From the NCBI GenBank assembly GCA_011043895.1, contig DRBZ01000107.1, positions 1 to 27,018 on the forward strand: DNA of 27,018 nucleotides, read 5' to 3'. Shown here in pieces: positions 1 to 7,378 of this stretch. The position numbers and the translations under genes were made by a program. Below the pieces are notes generated by a model. It saw nothing but the letters and a program-made list of their open reading frames with translations. It was not told the origin of the DNA and made no database searches. Each line of letters opens with the position of its first letter. Position 1 is the stretch's first letter. The DNA comes from Candidatus Cloacimonadota bacterium (GTDB lineage: Bacteria > Cloacimonadota > Cloacimonadia > JGIOTU-2).

Positions 1-1
1 A

Positions 2-88
2 AAGTGGACTATGAAAATTAGAAACTGGGGATTGATCTATTCCCAACTTGATATCTTGTTTGAAGATAGGATAAAACAAATTGACTAA
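2..88 (+). CDS. possible 3' tail of an upstream ORF (partial)
   Basis: An open frame enters from the left edge and stops at TAA 86-88. It gives about 28 residues, ending ...LDILFEDRIKQID. There is no recognisable domain. A frame this short can be open by chance, so I only note that it is compatible with the end of an upstream gene. It ends 46 bases before the next real start codon. Confidence 0.25.
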   Translation, partial: KWTMKIRNWGLIYSQLDILFEDRIKQID

Positions 89-134
89 AATTAAGATTAC
101 ACAAAAATATGGACACTCTCGATATAGAGGCTTT

Positions 135-725
135 ATGAAAAAAATAATTTTGATGGTTTTCCTGATGCTTCTCATGAGCAATTTATATTGTGAGGAGAAG
201 CAGGATATTAATGCACTATTACATCCAAACATTCTCAATTATAATATGCTCGCACAAAACGAACTCATTGATAATAAAATCGAAGATATTCAGCCTGCTA
301 TTAAGGACACAGTGCCTCAACACCCACTTCTGAAAAGACCAAAGACATGTTTTACTTTCGCGCTCGATACTGTCGTGATGCCCGGAATTAAAATTGGCTT
401 TGGCTGGATAAAATATGACTCAACGTCAACACAGGAAACATTTTTAATTCTTCATGGAAATTCAGGGTGGCCCCTTTGGCCAATTTTCACAACAGGTATT
501 CATGGGGAGGTTAATACTTTTCGTTCTTCAGGGAGAGATGGTTTTTACACAAGCTGTAATATTGGATTGGACTATCTTCTTTTTCCCGGAACATTTTTAT
601 CTCCTTATTTTACTTTTGGTATTGGTTATAGTTTTAAAGTAGGGAATACTTCATTCTTTAGAATTTCAGGAGATTTAGGATTGAAATGGGTGATTGCCAG
701 TATAACATTATCGTATGTGTTTTAA
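135..725 (+). CDS. small secreted protein, probable outer-membrane/envelope protein, copy 1 of a tandem pair
   Basis: This 196-residue protein is exported. A Lys-Lys start is followed by a hydrophobic stretch (residues 3-17) and then NLYCEEK; the Cys could be a weak lipobox or simply lie near a signal peptidase I site. I chose ATG 135 over the longer frame from TTG 81 because the signal peptide begins there. The second half is rich in alternating Gly/aromatic strands (GFGWIKYD, FGIGYSF, SGDLGLKW) and ends in ...LSYVF. A terminal aromatic residue is typical of outer-membrane barrels. The next gene is a clear paralogue, sharing KRPK-C-F, a D-T-x-V-x-PGI block, GWI-YDST and SFFRI-GD-G. No known family is recognised; barrel-like outer-membrane protein is an inference. 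Confidence 0.7.
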   Translation: MKKIILMVFLMLLMSNLYCEEKQDINALLHPNILNYNMLAQNELIDNKIEDIQPAIKDTVPQHPLLKRPKTCFTFALDTVVMPGIKIGFGWIKYDSTSTQETFLILHGNSGWPLWPIFTTGIHGEVNTFRSSGRDGFYTSCNIGLDYLLFPGTFLSPYFTFGIGYSFKVGNTSFFRISGDLGLKWVIASITLSYVF

Positions 726-736
726 AACGTAAAATT

Positions 737-1279
737 ATGAGAAAAATACTTTTAACGACATTACTGATATTTAATGTTATCCGTGTATTTGCAGGTGAAA
801 ATCCAGTTCCTCAATCTGTTGAAATGCCGGATAGTACTACAATAAAGAGACCTAAAAATTGTTTCTTACTTTCATTTGATACGATTGTTTTACCGGGTAT
901 TAATCTGGGCTACGGATGGATAATATATGATTCCACCTACGCATCTGAAGAGATAGTTACTGTGCATTATAATACCATAGGAGATGCAACAGCTCTGGGA
1001 ATATATCTCCAAAAGACAAAATTTAGAAATGTTGATAGAACCGGATGGTTTTGCTTTTGGAAGTTGGGTCTGGATTATTCAAGGATTCACGTATTCTACA
1101 TTGCGGCAGATCCTGGTGGAGCGAGTTCTCCCAGTAAAAACAGGCAAACAATTTTTCCATTAATCTCAGCTGGGCTGGGCTATAGCTGGAAAATAGGGAA
1201 GAATTCGTTTTTTAGAATTACTGGTGATATTGGAGTTAAAGCGGTTCTCGCCAGTTTATCCTTTTCAGTTGTGTTTTAA
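737..1279 (+). CDS. small secreted protein, probable outer-membrane/envelope protein, copy 2 of a tandem pair
   Basis: This 180-residue protein has a signal peptide (MRKILL..., with a likely cut after VFA). ATG 737 is preferred over the longer in-frame start at 686, which would lie inside the previous gene and precede the signal peptide. Matching blocks with the upstream gene are IKRPKNCF, DTIVLPGINLGYGWIIYDST, AGLGYSWKIG and NSFFRITGDIG, and it also ends in Phe after a beta-rich terminus. The middle segment (roughly residues 65-135) differs between copies, as expected for variable loops between conserved strands. It starts 11 bases after its paralogue's stop, so the two are probably co-transcribed. 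Function is unknown. Confidence 0.7.
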   Translation: MRKILLTTLLIFNVIRVFAGENPVPQSVEMPDSTTIKRPKNCFLLSFDTIVLPGINLGYGWIIYDSTYASEEIVTVHYNTIGDATALGIYLQKTKFRNVDRTGWFCFWKLGLDYSRIHVFYIAADPGGASSPSKNRQTIFPLISAGLGYSWKIGKNSFFRITGDIGVKAVLASLSFSVVF

Positions 1280-1326
1280 AATATTATAAACTAATTACAG
1301 AGAATCTTTCACTTTAAGAGACTATT

Positions 1327-1350
1327 AATTTGTCATATTTTAGACAAATT
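1327..1350. promoter_or_regulatory. perfect 8-bp inverted repeat upstream of the TPR lipoprotein gene
   Basis: AATTTGTC (1327-1334) and its exact complement GACAAATT (1343-1350) flank an 8-base A/T spacer. No T-run follows and the stem is AT-rich, so it is a poor intrinsic terminator. The geometry fits a dimeric repressor operator. It sits 90 bases before the GTG start at 1441, in a 161-bp very AT-rich gap that probably holds the promoter. No regulator can be named. Confidence 0.3.
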
Positions 1351-1440
1351 TATAAATTACTTGATTAAAAAATTAGTCACTTAAAATCTGTAACAATTAA
1401 ATAAGTTTAAATTAAATAAATATATCATATAGGAGGACAG

Positions 1441-3069
1441 GTGAAACTAAAAAAGCTCATCTTATCCATACTTGTGTTTTCTATCTCATTGCAGCTGCTT
1501 TTCTGTTCATCCACCGCGATTGCAAAAAAGAATGAACCGGAAAGTGGAGTAACGGTCGCAGTGTGGGGTTTCCATTACAACGATCTGGATAGCCGAACCA
1601 TGTGTAACAAATATCTCCCGTCGGATTTTCAGGAAGTGGGAGAGGAAGACCCAAAGATCGTAATGATCTCTCCAAGGGATGTGGATAAAGCACTTGGTAA
1701 GACTAAAATCGAAGAGCTTGACCAGACCGTCGTGAACGATCTTTCACAAAAAGTGGGTTCCCAAATCAACATCTGGGGAAGTGTATCCCAGCTTGAGTCA
1801 ACTCTTTACAACATGACTGTGTTCATCTATGATGCTCAATCGCAGGAGATCAAATATGAGCAGATCAAAGTTGAGAAGAAGAAAGAGGAGCGGCAGAAGG
1901 CAGTCCAGCGAGTGCTTGATATTGCTATAGAAATGAGTGGTTCAGCAGCGACCAAAGCATTTGAGATCGCTTTGAATTATTTCAATTCAAAACAATATGC
2001 TGAAGCCAAGAAATCTTTCAAGAACGTACTGGAGCTTGATCCAGGCAATAAAGAAGCTTATCTCTACCTTGCATATATCAATGCGCTTGATATGGAATAC
2101 GGCAAGGCAATCAATAATTATAAAAAAGCCCTGGAGATCGATCCTGAATACGTCGAAGCATTGGAAGGACTTGCATGGTCTTACCGTATGATCGAAGATT
2201 ATGCACTCTCTGCGGATACCTACCGAAAACTTTCAGAATTAGATGAGGGAAATATCGAATATGTGATCTGCGTTGGTGATATTTGCAAACTTACTGATAA
2301 CTTCGATGAAGCAATTGATGCGTATAATCAAGCTCTTGAAATAGACGAAAATTCGATTGATGCACATAAGTCACTTGGATTATTGCTCTTTGAAGAGGAT
2401 TATTTTGATGGGGCGATTCCTCATCTTCGTGCAGTTGTCGAAGCTGGTGCGGATGATGGAGACATAGGTAAGAAGCTTGCAATTGCTTATCAAAAAACTG
2501 GCCGTATCGATGAAGCAATTCAACAAAACCTTGATATTCTGGAGAAGGATCCATCACTCACCGCTCCCTATCTGAACCTCGCTGCTATATATGTCACTCA
2601 GCAGTATTTCCAGAAAGCACTGGATGCTTTGAATAACTACATCGAACGTGTGCCAGATTCCGAGGTTGGATATAACAGAATTGCAGACGTTTATCGACAG
2701 ATGAAGGAATATGACAAGGCAGTGCAGTATGCCCAGAAATCAGCAGAACTTGCACCATCGAAACCAGAACCCTATTTGATACTCGGTGAGATTGATAATG
2801 AGCGTGGATATGACCACTATCAACTCTATGTAGAATATGATGAAAAGGCAAAAAATCCGGAGTTAAGTTCCGAGTATGACAAATGGCATAAACTGCGTGT
2901 GGAAAATAAAAAGAAAGCAAATGCATATTTTACTTCTGCAAAAGCATATTATGAAAAGGCAAATTCACTCACTTCAGATTACTTCATGCAGGAACGACTT
3001 AAGGATAAGATCAATCTTGTGAACCAGCTCATCGAAGAAACGAAACACGATCCTTTCTATGACGAATAA
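1441..3069 (+). CDS. TPR-repeat lipoprotein with an N-terminal CsgG/TolB-N-like region
   Basis: This 542-residue exported protein starts at GTG, chosen because an AGGAGG Shine-Dalgarno lies just upstream (1431-1436). A hydrophobic signal runs to LLFC, with Cys22 as a plausible lipidation site. Residues about 35-165 form a globular part with MISPRDVDKAL followed by INIWGSVSQLES. This pattern resembles the alpha/beta domain of CsgG/LpoB/TolB-N-type lipoproteins; that is inference. Residues about 170-441 are eight consecutive 34-residue TPR units with the usual consensus (A-x-x-x-Y...ALELDP). A charged, tyrosine-rich helical tail follows. TPR arrays bind proteins, so a periplasmic or outer-membrane-attached scaffold is likely. 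Its last 11 bases overlap glyQ, so the two are translationally coupled, although no functional link is obvious. Confidence 0.85.
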   Translation: MKLKKLILSILVFSISLQLLFCSSTAIAKKNEPESGVTVAVWGFHYNDLDSRTMCNKYLPSDFQEVGEEDPKIVMISPRDVDKALGKTKIEELDQTVVNDLSQKVGSQINIWGSVSQLESTLYNMTVFIYDAQSQEIKYEQIKVEKKKEERQKAVQRVLDIAIEMSGSAATKAFEIALNYFNSKQYAEAKKSFKNVLELDPGNKEAYLYLAYINALDMEYGKAINNYKKALEIDPEYVEALEGLAWSYRMIEDYALSADTYRKLSELDEGNIEYVICVGDICKLTDNFDEAIDAYNQALEIDENSIDAHKSLGLLLFEEDYFDGAIPHLRAVVEAGADDGDIGKKLAIAYQKTGRIDEAIQQNLDILEKDPSLTAPYLNLAAIYVTQQYFQKALDALNNYIERVPDSEVGYNRIADVYRQMKEYDKAVQYAQKSAELAPSKPEPYLILGEIDNERGYDHYQLYVEYDEKAKNPELSSEYDKWHKLRVENKKKANAYFTSAKAYYEKANSLTSDYFMQERLKDKINLVNQLIEETKHDPFYDE

Positions 3070-3925
3070 AGCATTGTCTTTTCAGAAGATAATCTTTCAA
3101 CTTCAGAAATTCTGGGATTCTCAGGGATGTGTAATCCGTCAACCCTATGATGTAGAAATGGGTGCAGGCACATTCCATCCAGCAACCTTTTTTGGTTCAT
3201 TAGCATTTCATGATGTTCGTGTTGCTTACACGCAACCATCTCGCAGACCCAAAGATGGAAGATTTGGCGAAAATCCTAACCGCCTGCAGCATTATTATCA
3301 GTATCAGGTTATTATAAAACCTTCACCGGATAATATTCAGGAACTGTACCTGAAAAGTCTGGAAGCAATAGGTACTCCAATCAAAGAGCACGATGTGCGA
3401 TTTGTAGAAGATGATTGGGAATCTCCGACACTCGGAGCTGCAGGACTTGGCTGGGAGGTCTGGATAGACGGTATGGAGATCTCTCAATTCACGTACTTTC
3501 AGCAGATGGCAGGATATGAACTCGAGTCTGTTCCTGTTGAACTGACCTATGGACTCGAGCGTCTTGCTATGTATATTCAGCAGGTTGATCACTTTAAAGA
3601 CATCTTGTGGAATGATACCATGACCTATGGTGAGGTGTACATGGAGAGCGAGAAGCAATTCTGCACGTTCAATTTTGATGTTGCAAATATACCCTTGCTT
3701 TCGAACTCTTTTGATGAATGTGAGAAAGAAGTGTTCCGACTTGTGGATGAGGGTCTTGTATATCCTGCATACGATTATGTGCTGAAATGTTCTCATCTAT
3801 TCAATCTCCTCGATGCGCGCGGAGCGATCAGTGTATCCGAGCGCGCCATGTTCATCAAACGAATCAGAACGATGGCTCGAGCGTGCGCTGCTGCGTATGT
3901 AGAAGCCCAGAAGGAAAAAACATAA
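3059..3925 (+). CDS. glyQ: glycyl-tRNA synthetase alpha subunit
   Basis: GlyQ is the catalytic alpha chain of the bacterial alpha2beta2 glycyl-tRNA synthetase and charges tRNA-Gly with glycine in the cytoplasm. At 288 residues it has about the usual length. Class II motif 2 is seen as VRVAYTQPSRRP (residues 53-64), followed by GENPNRLQHYYQYQVIIKPSP. The WESPTLGAAGLGWEVW active-site region is at about 120-135, motif 3 is GLERLAMY (165-172), and the conserved SFNLLDARGAISV-type block appears as FNLLDARGAISVSER near the C-terminus. The ATG lies inside the end of the TPR gene. The beta-subunit gene glyS, often the next gene, is absent here and from the rest of the window, so it must be encoded elsewhere. 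Confidence 0.97.
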   Translation: MTNKALSFQKIIFQLQKFWDSQGCVIRQPYDVEMGAGTFHPATFFGSLAFHDVRVAYTQPSRRPKDGRFGENPNRLQHYYQYQVIIKPSPDNIQELYLKSLEAIGTPIKEHDVRFVEDDWESPTLGAAGLGWEVWIDGMEISQFTYFQQMAGYELESVPVELTYGLERLAMYIQQVDHFKDILWNDTMTYGEVYMESEKQFCTFNFDVANIPLLSNSFDECEKEVFRLVDEGLVYPAYDYVLKCSHLFNLLDARGAISVSERAMFIKRIRTMARACAAAYVEAQKEKT

Positions 3926-3934
3926 AGGAAATTT

Positions 3935-4651
3935 ATGGCATTCGATAAACAACAAATATTTCAGGAGATCAAGAAGTGCTATACTGCAATCTTCGGTGAT
4001 GCTCTTGAATCCGTATACATCTACGGAAGTGCGACAACAGATGATTTTCAGGAAAAGTATTCAGATATCAATGTCGCATTGATACTGAAAGATATTTCGA
4101 TAAAAAATCTGATTAAAGCGAGAGATTGTATTAAGCTGCTTAGAAAAAAACATGTTACTGCACCTCTCTTTTTAACCAAAGAACATATCATAGATTCGCT
4201 GGATTCATTCCCGATTGAATTTCTGAATATTAAAACTTCTAATCTGCTACTTGCTGGAGAAGATTTCTTTGAGGGTATCACATTTACAGACAGAGACATT
4301 CGTCTTCAGGCAGAACGTGAGCTTAAAGGTAAACTACTACTACTGCGTGCAGCATTGCTTGAGAATCTTGATAAAAAGAAGATCCTCAGCACTGTAGTCA
4401 TAAACTCCTTTACTGCGCTTATGCCCGTACTAAAAGGTATAGTATTCATCATGAAATCTGATATCCCAAAGAATACATCAGATATCATCAGGAAATCCGA
4501 AGAAGTTTGTGGTTGTGACCTTTCATCTTTCCAGACAGCTTTGAAGATTAAGAATCGAGCGTTGAAATTTAATTTTGAAGATTTTATATCTTTCTTTGAA
4601 AATTATATTACTGCAGTCGGTCAGCTGGCTAATTACGTAGATAAATTGTAA
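3935..4651 (+). CDS. nucleotidyltransferase-fold protein of unknown function
   Basis: This 238-residue cytoplasmic protein follows glyQ after 9 bases, with AAGGA before the ATG. The N-terminus resembles the MNT/pol-beta nucleotidyltransferase signature: VYIYGSATTDD (Gly31-Ser32), then SDINVALIL (43-51). The catalytic pair, normally D-x-D, reads D44-I-N46, so metal binding would be weakened. The blocks PLFLTKEHI, DSFPIEFLNIK and RLQAERELKGKLLLLRAALL continue into a helical C-terminal half. I recall a conserved but uncharacterised bacterial family with this SDIN/PIEFL/LRLQ-EREL pattern, so the Asn may be a family trait, not local decay. The position after glyQ does not show a role in tRNA charging. 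Activity unknown. Confidence 0.75.
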   Translation: MAFDKQQIFQEIKKCYTAIFGDALESVYIYGSATTDDFQEKYSDINVALILKDISIKNLIKARDCIKLLRKKHVTAPLFLTKEHIIDSLDSFPIEFLNIKTSNLLLAGEDFFEGITFTDRDIRLQAERELKGKLLLLRAALLENLDKKKILSTVVINSFTALMPVLKGIVFIMKSDIPKNTSDIIRKSEEVCGCDLSSFQTALKIKNRALKFNFEDFISFFENYITAVGQLANYVDKL

Positions 4652-4700
4652 CTCATCGTTGCACGGAGGTTATCTCATATATTGATGTGAATTTGATTGT

Positions 4701-5951
4701 ATGAAGAAAATTGTAGTTGTAGGTGGCGGACCAGCTGGGATGATGGCTGCATGCACTGCTGCAAGGCGTGGAGCAGAAGTTATACTTGTCGAGAAGATGG
4801 ACAAGCTTGGACTGAAACTTTCTATCACAGGCAAGGGTAAATGCAATATCACAAACTCTGAATCGGATATCTCTGAGTTTATAAAAAAGTATGGAAGTAA
4901 TAATAGATTTCTCATAAATGCTTTGCATGCTTTTTCTAATAAAGATCTGATAGATTTTCTTCAAAAAGAAGGATTGAAATTGAAAGAACTTTCGGGTGGC
5001 AGGATTTATCCGAATTCTGATAATGCCTGGTCAGTCGTAGATGTATTCAAAAAGTGTCTTAAGGATTCTGATGTTCAAGTTATTCTGGAAGCTCCAGTCA
5101 AAGAATTGCTTCATTATCAAAATGAGATTGGTGGAGTTGTTCATGCTAAAGGTACAATTCTGTCTGATGCAGTCATTGTTGCTACTGGTGGGAAATCCTA
5201 TTCTCGCACAGGATCAAGCGGAGATGGATACGATCTTGCACGAAAAGCCGGACATAAAGTAACAGATCTCTATCCTGTTTTGGTACCCTTCAACCTCGAG
5301 GGTATAGATGAGACTCTTATTGATCTTAAGTTGAAAAATATTAAAGCATGGGTTACGGATGATTCCAGAGAACTCGCCGAAGCATTTGGCGAATTTTATT
5401 TCACTTTCTGGGGCGCAGATGGTTCTGTTATTCTGCGGTTAAGTCGTTACATAAAACAAGAGATTCAGGAGGATTATCTCACGTTGCATGTAGACCTTAA
5501 ACCCGCACTCGAACCAGAGAAACTTATTGAAAGATTATTATGTGAGATCAAGGATAATGGAAAATCCACATACAGTGAGATGCTCAAAAACCTTCTTCCG
5601 GCACAGATGATACCATTTATAATTTCTCGAACAAAAATACCTGCTGATCTTAAACTTGGAGCAATGAAAAAGGAACAGCGGGATACTATTGCTCATATTT
5701 TAAAAGATCTAACGTTTACTATTACAAGCACACGACCTTTTGATGAAGCGATCCTTACCTCAGGTGGAGTGGATCTTTCAAAGATAGATCCCCGTACTAT
5801 GGAATCAAAGATCATCGAAGGATTGTATTTTGCAGGGGAGATTTTGGATATTGATGGCGACACTGGAGGTTATAATCTGCAGGCAGCGTTTTCCACAGGT
5901 TTTGTCGCAGGGGATAATGCAGCAAAGGAACTAATTAATGAAGAAGATTGA
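4701..5951 (+). CDS. HI0933/BaiN-family NAD(P)/FAD-dependent flavoprotein oxidoreductase
   Basis: This 416-residue protein opens with a Rossmann FAD-binding motif, VVVGGGPAGMMAA (residues 5-17), and an acidic residue ending the second strand (Glu30). The family signature GKGKCNITN follows at 43-51. Other family blocks are ATGGKSYSRTGSSGDGY in the middle and GGVDLSKIDPRTMES plus GLYFAGEILDIDGDTGGYNLQ near the C-terminus, the last binding FAD. Relatives include YhiN and the bile-acid flavoprotein BaiN; the natural substrate of most members is unknown. A GGAGG lies 31 bases upstream of ATG 4701, too far for a normal Shine-Dalgarno, and an in-frame TGA at 4683 excludes a longer start. The end overlaps the PHP gene by 14 bases. 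Confidence 0.9.
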   Translation: MKKIVVVGGGPAGMMAACTAARRGAEVILVEKMDKLGLKLSITGKGKCNITNSESDISEFIKKYGSNNRFLINALHAFSNKDLIDFLQKEGLKLKELSGGRIYPNSDNAWSVVDVFKKCLKDSDVQVILEAPVKELLHYQNEIGGVVHAKGTILSDAVIVATGGKSYSRTGSSGDGYDLARKAGHKVTDLYPVLVPFNLEGIDETLIDLKLKNIKAWVTDDSRELAEAFGEFYFTFWGADGSVILRLSRYIKQEIQEDYLTLHVDLKPALEPEKLIERLLCEIKDNGKSTYSEMLKNLLPAQMIPFIISRTKIPADLKLGAMKKEQRDTIAHILKDLTFTITSTRPFDEAILTSGGVDLSKIDPRTMESKIIEGLYFAGEILDIDGDTGGYNLQAAFSTGFVAGDNAAKELINEED

Positions 5952-6762
5952 CCTGCACATTCACTCTTGTTACTCAGATGGAACAAAGCACCCAAAAGAG
6001 ATCGTAAAAATGGCACGTGATAAAGGTATTGAGGTGATTTCGATAACAGACCATGATTGCGTGGATGGATATCATACAGCAAGAAGATACGCAAGGCATG
6101 CGAGAATAGAACTGATACCCGGCGTAGAAATAAGCAGTTATTACGAATCCTTCGACGTGCATATTCTTGCCTATTTTATCAATACGCATAATCGGGCACT
6201 AACTGCCATGCTGAAATTTCTTCAAAAGGGAAGAATCGAACGAGCCCAGAAAATTCTCGACAAGTTAGAGGAATATGACATTGATATTGATATCAAAGAT
6301 GTGTTCGATCATGTAGAAAATAAAAAGGTTGTTGGACGTCCGCATATTGCCACTGCAATGGCTGAAAAGGACTATACTTCCTATGAAGAAGCTTTCTGGC
6401 ATTATATCGGAAATGACAGACCTGCGTATGTCAAAAAACCATCCTATCATCCAAAGGAAGTGATAGAGATAATAAAAAATGCGGGTGGTATTGCAATACT
6501 TGCTCATCCAGGTGTGATTAAAAATGATTTCATTATTCCTGATCTTGTTGATTTTGGTCTTGATGGACTTGAGGTATTTTATCCATTACACACAGTATAC
6601 CAGCGCCAGATATATCTTGAACTGGCTGAACGCTATGATCTTCTTGTAACAGGCGGCTCGGACTATCATGGGCTTGAGAAACGGAGTGATGAAATTGGAC
6701 AAAGTTTACTCAAAGAGAATTATTATAATCAACTATTAGAATGGAAGAAGAATGCCAATTAA
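5938..6762 (+). CDS. PHP-domain phosphoesterase, TrpH/YciV (RNase AM)-like
   Basis: This 274-residue PHP metallophosphoesterase resembles the YciV/TrpH group, whose studied members remove 5' nucleotides from RNA or dephosphorylate 3',5'-nucleoside bisphosphates. Metal ligands are visible in order: H7-x-H9, D14, ITDHD (D38, H39), GVEIS (E64), H75, GRPHIA (H136), AHPG (H190) and GGSDYHG (D242, H244). The length fits the family. The start lies 14 bases inside the preceding flavoprotein gene, and its own stop overlaps the next gene by 11 bases, so translation is tightly coupled. Substrate specificity between oligoribonucleotides and pAp-like nucleotides cannot be read from the sequence. Confidence 0.9.
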   Translation: MKKIDLHIHSCYSDGTKHPKEIVKMARDKGIEVISITDHDCVDGYHTARRYARHARIELIPGVEISSYYESFDVHILAYFINTHNRALTAMLKFLQKGRIERAQKILDKLEEYDIDIDIKDVFDHVENKKVVGRPHIATAMAEKDYTSYEEAFWHYIGNDRPAYVKKPSYHPKEVIEIIKNAGGIAILAHPGVIKNDFIIPDLVDFGLDGLEVFYPLHTVYQRQIYLELAERYDLLVTGGSDYHGLEKRSDEIGQSLLKENYYNQLLEWKKNAN

Positions 6763-7375
6763 ACGATTGATACTTTTGGACGATTATGAAACGAATACCT
6801 ATCTCATCTGGGATGCTGCACATCATGTGGGTGCAGTAATTGATCCTGCTAATAAGGCACAGGAGATTGCAAAGGAAGCAGACCGACTTGGATTTAAGGT
6901 GAAGTATATCATCAACACACATGGACATGCAGATCATATCGGTGCAAATGATGAATTGAAGAGATTGACTGGTGCTATGTTATGCATACACAAAGATGAT
7001 AATGAGAAACTCGCAAATCCTGACCTTAACCTGAGTTCTTTCGTTGGTCGTCCATTCACCTCGGATGAAGCAGACTGGTTACTTGAGGATGGAGATAGTA
7101 TTGAGATCGGAGATATAACTTTGAAGGTTCTATCCACACCAGGGCACTCAAAAGGTGGAATATGCCTGCTTGGTGATGGTTATATATTTGTTGGAGATAC
7201 TCTCTTTTTTGAAAGCATTGGTAGATTTGATTTCCCAGATAGCAGTGAAAAGGCTCTCAGAAAAAGTATTCAGAAAAAATTATTCATCTTACCAGATAAG
7301 ACAAAAGTGTATCCTGGGCATGGTGGTTCTACAACGATTGGACACGAAAAAACCAATAATCCTTTTTTCTTTTAA
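6752..7375 (+). CDS. metallo-beta-lactamase-fold hydrolase, glyoxalase II/YcbL-like
   Basis: This 207-residue single-domain MBL-fold hydrolase has the dinuclear metal motif THGHADH (H57, H59, D61, H62). H132 is in STPGHSKGG, D149 in FVGDTLF and H190 in YPGHGGSTTIGHEK. The C-terminal HEKTNNPFF is typical of small YcbL/glyoxalase II-like enzymes, which hydrolyse thioesters such as S-lactoylglutathione. It lacks the extra C-terminal helical domain of classical GloB, so the physiological thioester is uncertain. There is no signal peptide, so it is cytoplasmic. It overlaps the PHP gene by 11 bases and ends 3 bases before guaA, within one probable operon. Confidence 0.9.
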   Translation: MPIKRLILLDDYETNTYLIWDAAHHVGAVIDPANKAQEIAKEADRLGFKVKYIINTHGHADHIGANDELKRLTGAMLCIHKDDNEKLANPDLNLSSFVGRPFTSDEADWLLEDGDSIEIGDITLKVLSTPGHSKGGICLLGDGYIFVGDTLFFESIGRFDFPDSSEKALRKSIQKKLFILPDKTKVYPGHGGSTTIGHEKTNNPFFF

Positions 7376-7378
7376 AAC

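Noticed and set aside
81..134. Upstream TTG start for the first secreted protein
   Set aside because: It would place 18 mostly polar residues before the signal peptide; ATG 135 with Lys-Lys start fits export.
3323..3796. Minus-strand frame of 157 residues inside glyQ
   Set aside because: Antisense shadow of a highly conserved gene, with no domain or start signal.
4665..4704. GGAGG 31 bases before the flavoprotein gene followed by tiny frames (ATGTGA at 4685; GTG 4687 ending on the flavoprotein start)
   Set aside because: Spacing from GGAGG to these starts (15-17 bases) is too long for good initiation, and the peptides are at most five residues. Probably coincidental, though a coupling leader cannot be excluded.
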